A stretch of DNA of 58,201 nt, from contig CAIUZK010000145.1 of assembly GCA_903903635.1 (NCBI GenBank), positions 1 to 58,201 of the forward strand, given 5' to 3'. The translations under genes were made by a program, and so were the position numbers. The notes beneath the pieces are model-generated. The model saw only the letters and a program-made list of their open reading frames with translations, had not been told where the DNA came from and did no database searches. Each line of letters starts with the position of its first letter. Position 1 is the stretch's first letter. Positions 54,654 through 58,201 of this stretch are shown in pieces. The DNA is from an uncultured Bacteroidota bacterium. Its GTDB lineage: Bacteria > Bacteroidota > Bacteroidia > Chitinophagales > Chitinophagaceae.

Positions 54654-56651
54654 TTATTTCACAATAGAAAGGTGTTGTGAAATTTTACCATTTTCAGTAG
54701 TAATAACAACATTATAAACACCAGAAGACAAAGTCTCGGTAGAGAAATTGATCTGCTGTCCGCCTGCTGTCATTTCTTCTGCAGCATGGTTCATCACTTC
54801 ACGACCTAACATGTCGTAAACTGAGAAACTAACTGTAGAAGTATTGCTGAGCATGAACTTAGCGCTTGCAAAATTTGAAGCCGGGTTAGGATAAACAGTC
54901 AGGTTTTCAACACCTGCATGAATATCAGAAACACCAACATAAATACCACGGCTGGAAATACTGTTCAATACATGACCGAAACTAGCGCTACCTGTAGTAT
55001 TATCAATCAGCAATGCAATAACGCGTAATTTGCTTGCATTCCATGCTGGATCAATAGCGATTGCAGGAGCAGTATAGTCATAAAAAGTACTTACAGCCAT
55101 AGTTCCCGGAAGGCTACTGGCAATACCATTAGTTGTGTTGATATTGGCAGGAAGCGTAGTGCGAGCAACGAATGGGTATGCCATTGTAGTAATGTCTGTA
55201 GGCAGGTTATTAAAGTCCCAGCCTATAGTCTTCATTATTGTAGAATGACCAGAACCACCTACTGCATAATAATTGTGTTGTTTCCAGCCATTTGAACCAA
55301 GGGCACCACCGCCGCTAGTTACATTGTCTTCTTCAACAACCAACTCAATACGGTAATCACCGGTAAGAGTAGTTGCTGGGTTGATTCTTACAGTAGCATT
55401 AACGTTGCCACCTGTTGTAGTTGCCTTTAAGCCCATATCTGCAAATCCAAATACTGAATTTTCGGCAGAATAAACATCAAATGCACTTGATGGGTCGGTT
55501 GATTCGCGCCTGTCGATAACCATAGTAGGATATCCGGAAATCATAGTACCCAGCTTTGAATCATAAGCAGTAGTAGATGCATTCATATTCGCCATAGGAT
55601 CGTTGTTGTGTACTGATACGATGTTTACGCGGTTAGAATCAGCCCTCCACAATGAATCCATGTATACTATACCACGAACGCACCATCCGCACCATGTACC
55701 GGTAGCCTCTTCAAAAAGCAACCTTTTAACAGGCATGAATGCCACACCGATAACGGCAGTGTTCATTGAATCATTGTTCAGGTTAGTTTCACCAGTGCAA
55801 GTAACCCAGATTTTAACTGGAACCTGTGATGCAGTTGCAACAGTGTAAGGAGTAGTAAATGAAAAAGGTGCAGTACCTAAAGCAGGAACAGAAACAGAAA
55901 TAGTGTTGGTTACAACTGAACCTGAACCAACCTGGTAATTTGCTGTGAATGATGTAATGGCTGTAGTTGCATTATAATTAGTAACATTACCGGAGAAAGT
56001 TACGCCTGTACCTACAGCAAAATAATCGGCAGCAGAACCTGCAACAGGTGATACTGAAGTAAGCCCGATGTCGGTAGCAGATGCACCGTATACCATAATG
56101 TTATCAACAGCAATACCAATGATATGACCACCGTGGTCGGTATAGGTAAAACGAAGAACGCATGTAGCGCTGGTATAAGTAGAAAGGCTGATAAAGCGTG
56201 TATTCCAGATATCAGTACCTGTAGAATAAACAATACTGTCAACCAGGCCAAATGTTGTACCGCCATCTGTAGACATTTCGATATAAGCAGCCTCATGAGT
56301 GTAAGGAGAAGCGCTTAACCATGCCTGATAATACAACCAGTCGAACACGAGGTAAGGGCTACTAACGCCGGCAAGACTGAAAACAGGACTTGTCATTGTT
56401 GTAGGGTTATTATACGATGTTGAACCAAGCACACCTTCATTAACTACAGCATACCTGGTATGTGCCGGAATAGTACCCAATTGAGTAGCTGTGGCAGTAT
56501 TTGTTAAAGTCCAACCAGCACCGCCTCCTGTGGTAGCAACGGTCCAGGGAGCAAAACCGCTTTCGAAATTCTGCGAGATCACTGTCTGTGCTGAACTGCT
56601 GAATGCAAGCCCAAAACATGAAAGCGCTAAACTGAGTAAAGTCTTCTTCAT
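54654..56651 (-). CDS. Large T9SS-sorted protein with choice-of-anchor/MAM-like and Omp28-like domains
   Basis: 665 aa. Signal peptide to about residue 21; a jelly-roll domain typical of choice-of-anchor J/MAM-like modules (VISQNFESGFAPWTVATTGG; LVFDWLYYQAWL; AYIEMSTDGGTTFG). A beta-sandwich linker follows, then an Omp28-like domain with the thioredoxin-type motif FEEATGTWCGWCVRGIVYMD. The chain ends with a T9SS type A domain (NLTVYPNPASNFASAKFML). The CGWC pair may act in redox or disulfide chemistry on the surface. It is related in its Omp28 part to the protein at 56873. Confidence 0.85.
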   Translation of the reverse strand: MKKTLLSLALSCFGLAFSSSAQTVISQNFESGFAPWTVATTGGGAGWTLTNTATATQLGTIPAHTRYAVVNEGVLGSTSYNNPTTMTSPVFSLAGVSSPYLVFDWLYYQAWLSASPYTHEAAYIEMSTDGGTTFGLVDSIVYSTGTDIWNTRFISLSTYTSATCVLRFTYTDHGGHIIGIAVDNIMVYGASATDIGLTSVSPVAGSAADYFAVGTGVTFSGNVTNYNATTAITSFTANYQVGSGSVVTNTISVSVPALGTAPFSFTTPYTVATASQVPVKIWVTCTGETNLNNDSMNTAVIGVAFMPVKRLLFEEATGTWCGWCVRGIVYMDSLWRADSNRVNIVSVHNNDPMANMNASTTAYDSKLGTMISGYPTMVIDRRESTDPSSAFDVYSAENSVFGFADMGLKATTTGGNVNATVRINPATTLTGDYRIELVVEEDNVTSGGGALGSNGWKQHNYYAVGGSGHSTIMKTIGWDFNNLPTDITTMAYPFVARTTLPANINTTNGIASSLPGTMAVSTFYDYTAPAIAIDPAWNASKLRVIALLIDNTTGSASFGHVLNSISSRGIYVGVSDIHAGVENLTVYPNPASNFASAKFMLSNTSTVSFSVYDMLGREVMNHAAEEMTAGGQQINFSTETLSSGVYNVVITTENGKISQHLSIVK

Positions 56652-56820
56652 TTTTTTGATTTTTTGTTTATAATGTATAAGAGGAAATTTAAGGAAACGA
56701 AATTAGGAAAAATTAATGTTATCTGCCAAAATATTTTTTATAGGTTAAACATGATTACATAAATACGAAAATGCATTTAAAAATCAAACCTGAATGGATT
56801 AGAATAAAACCTGATCAAAA

Positions 56821-56858
56821 AAGAGAAAAGGAAGGCCAGACAGCCTTCCTTTTCTCTT
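56821..56858 (-). terminator. Intrinsic terminator after 56873-58060
   Basis: A 16-bp perfect stem (56821-56836 with 56843-56858) around a 6-nt loop, 15 bp past the stop codon of the gene on the minus strand. The stem is purine-rich on one arm. Also just upstream of the T9SS gene 54654-56651, which it insulates. Confidence 0.75.
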
Positions 56859-56872
56859 TAATGTATAATTAA

Positions 56873-58060
56873 TTATTTACTTACAACAAACTGTTTAGTT
56901 GTTTTTTCACCATTGCTGGTAAGCGTCATAAAGTAAGTACCATTGCTAAGATTGCCAATAGCAATATTCTCAGAGAAATTAGTACCGTTTGGTGTGAATG
57001 ACTGCTCAGAAATCACCTGACCGACAACACTGGCAATAGTAACTGTAGTGGCAGCAGGTGTAGCCAACATGCAGGAAACATTGATATAATTCCCGGCTGG
57101 GTTAGGATAAACAGCAAGTTCAGATAATGATGTAACTGACTGAGAAAGACCTAATGTGTTTTTCCACATTAATGGCACTTTTGCCTCAATGCAGTTTTCA
57201 ATTGCCCTGTCAGTATTATTAGAGCCATATTTCTGAACCAGACCTATAACCTTCACTTTTTGGTAGTTGGATGTGGTTGGAATGGTATAGGTATAGTTTT
57301 TGGTAAAAGTCGCGTTGACAGCAGGATTGGTGAACGCGATATCGCCCCATATATTACCACCGGAAGCCAAAACAGAGTTAACAACATTCATGTGGGAATA
57401 GCTTGTAGTTGGCAGATTGGCACAAACAGAACAAGTATAGCTGGGACAAGCTGATGCACACAAACCCACAAACCAGGAAAGGCTTCCGTTCGCACATGTA
57501 GTACCAGCAGGATACATATAACTATGCTGCGTATACCCGCTACCTGAGCTTGATATGCTATCCTCGGTAATAAACGCATTTATGCGCCAGTTACCGGTTA
57601 ATGCAGACAGCGCCTTACCTGTAACCGCAATTGTAATAACACGTGTGGTGTTATCATAGGTGCAAACCATAGACACATCGAACTTAGGCGTTGCAGATGA
57701 GTCTGCTGCACAATCCCCGGTCCACTGGCCCCTGTTTTGCTGAATAGCGCCACCCCAGTATGTGCGATTAACAGTACCGAGCGGGAAGCCTGTGATATAG
57801 CCAGAGCCAGAGCAAAATGGGTCGCCGGTAAGCTGCATGGCATCTCCATTATGCCAGGAAGCGATAATGGTACGTGGATAGTTTGGCTCAATGGTTTGCT
57901 CAATTACCTGAGCGCCATCCGGGCAGTAACCGCACCAATTACCTGTTGCCTCTTCAACCAGAGTATATTTTTTGCCATTGGTAGAGATATGTGTCTGGCT
58001 TTGTGCCTGTGCAAAAACCAGCATAGCAGACGATAGTAACAGAATAGATTTAAGATTCAT
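56873..58060 (-). CDS. Omp28-like T9SS-sorted protein
   Basis: 395 aa. Signal peptide (SILLLSSAMLVFAQAQSQ), then an Omp28-like thioredoxin-fold domain with YTLVEEATGNWCGYCPDGAQ (CGYC motif). A second cysteine-rich patch (VGLCASACPSYTCSVCANLP) is unusual and may bind metal or form disulfides. The C-terminal T9SS domain begins about LAVYPNPAGNYINVSC. Likely surface-exposed. Tandem with the related 665-aa protein, each with its own terminator. Confidence 0.85.
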   Translation of the reverse strand: MNLKSILLLSSAMLVFAQAQSQTHISTNGKKYTLVEEATGNWCGYCPDGAQVIEQTIEPNYPRTIIASWHNGDAMQLTGDPFCSGSGYITGFPLGTVNRTYWGGAIQQNRGQWTGDCAADSSATPKFDVSMVCTYDNTTRVITIAVTGKALSALTGNWRINAFITEDSISSSGSGYTQHSYMYPAGTTCANGSLSWFVGLCASACPSYTCSVCANLPTTSYSHMNVVNSVLASGGNIWGDIAFTNPAVNATFTKNYTYTIPTTSNYQKVKVIGLVQKYGSNNTDRAIENCIEAKVPLMWKNTLGLSQSVTSLSELAVYPNPAGNYINVSCMLATPAATTVTIASVVGQVISEQSFTPNGTNFSENIAIGNLSNGTYFMTLTSNGEKTTKQFVVSK

Positions 58061-58201
58061 GTTTATGGATATTTAAAAGTTAAAATTTTGAATGAAGCAA
58101 ATTAGTGAAAAAATCAATGCAAAGCAATCGGATTTAAATATATTTTTATTTTATAATTATATTGAGGTGGTAAAAATAAAATTATGATAATATCATTACA
58201 C

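Overview
The window is a chromosomal segment of a Bacteroidota bacterium, most like Chitinophagales/Chitinophagaceae. The signs are several secreted proteins with type IX secretion (T9SS) C-terminal sorting domains, an Omp28-like pair, a carbamoyl-phosphate synthase large subunit without the C-terminal regulatory domain, weak or absent Shine-Dalgarno sequences, and promoters of the Bacteroidota type (TTG, about 20 nt, then a TAnnTTTG-like element). No rRNA, tRNA, CRISPR array or insertion sequence was recognised.

Layout. 0.2-7.2 kb: an ECF sigma factor with a membrane-bound anti-sigma-like/trypsin-like protease fusion, three small secreted TonB-C-terminal-domain proteins, an SpmA/SpmB-type fusion, a lipoprotein, a YiiX-like hydrolase and ychF. 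7.3-8.5 kb: a small decayed island with an antitoxin, a truncated YoeB-like toxin and a GH19 endolysin/chitinase gene broken by one TAG codon. 8.5-18.4 kb: two unknown lipoproteins, an M16-fold protein without its zinc motif, an acyl-CoA thioesterase, a polytopic membrane protein, a T9SS protein and carB. 18.8-21.4 kb: mreBCD. 44.2-58 kb: galE, an MsbA-like exporter, cysS, an orphan histidine kinase, a moxR ATPase, an arylsulfotransferase-like protein and three T9SS-sorted proteins.

The most interesting part is 21.4-43.7 kb. It carries a nearly complete set of Mu-like contractile-phage virion genes: prohead protease/scaffold, major capsid, sheath, tube, tail chaperone with a frameshifted extension, a short tape measure, hub, spike, gp25-like wedge, gpJ-like and gpI-like proteins and a fibre on the minus strand; small and large terminase, gp36-like, portal and gp37-like proteins on the plus strand. 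All these reading frames look intact. There is no integrase, transposase, replication gene, phage repressor, holin or intact lysin. The set is split into two divergently transcribed modules with ordinary chromosomal genes between them (GNAT acetyltransferase, MsrB, isoaspartyl peptidase) and more inside the plus-strand part.

Both modules start from the same promoter design. It has an A8-A9 tract, three 9-bp boxes (CTATGAYAG, then two inverted CTRTCATRK) spaced 21-22 bp, then a fixed 30 nt, then a near-identical 21-bp core promoter. The distance from box 1 to the core is 82 bp in both. So two separated clusters, one building particles and one packaging DNA, appear to be switched on together by one regulator, probably an activator given where the boxes lie. 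Intact head and packaging genes argue against a tailocin; interspersed host genes and missing replication/integration genes argue against an ordinary prophage. The best hypothesis is a domesticated Mu-like element working as a gene transfer agent. I know of no such system described in Bacteroidota, but this rests on sequence reading only.
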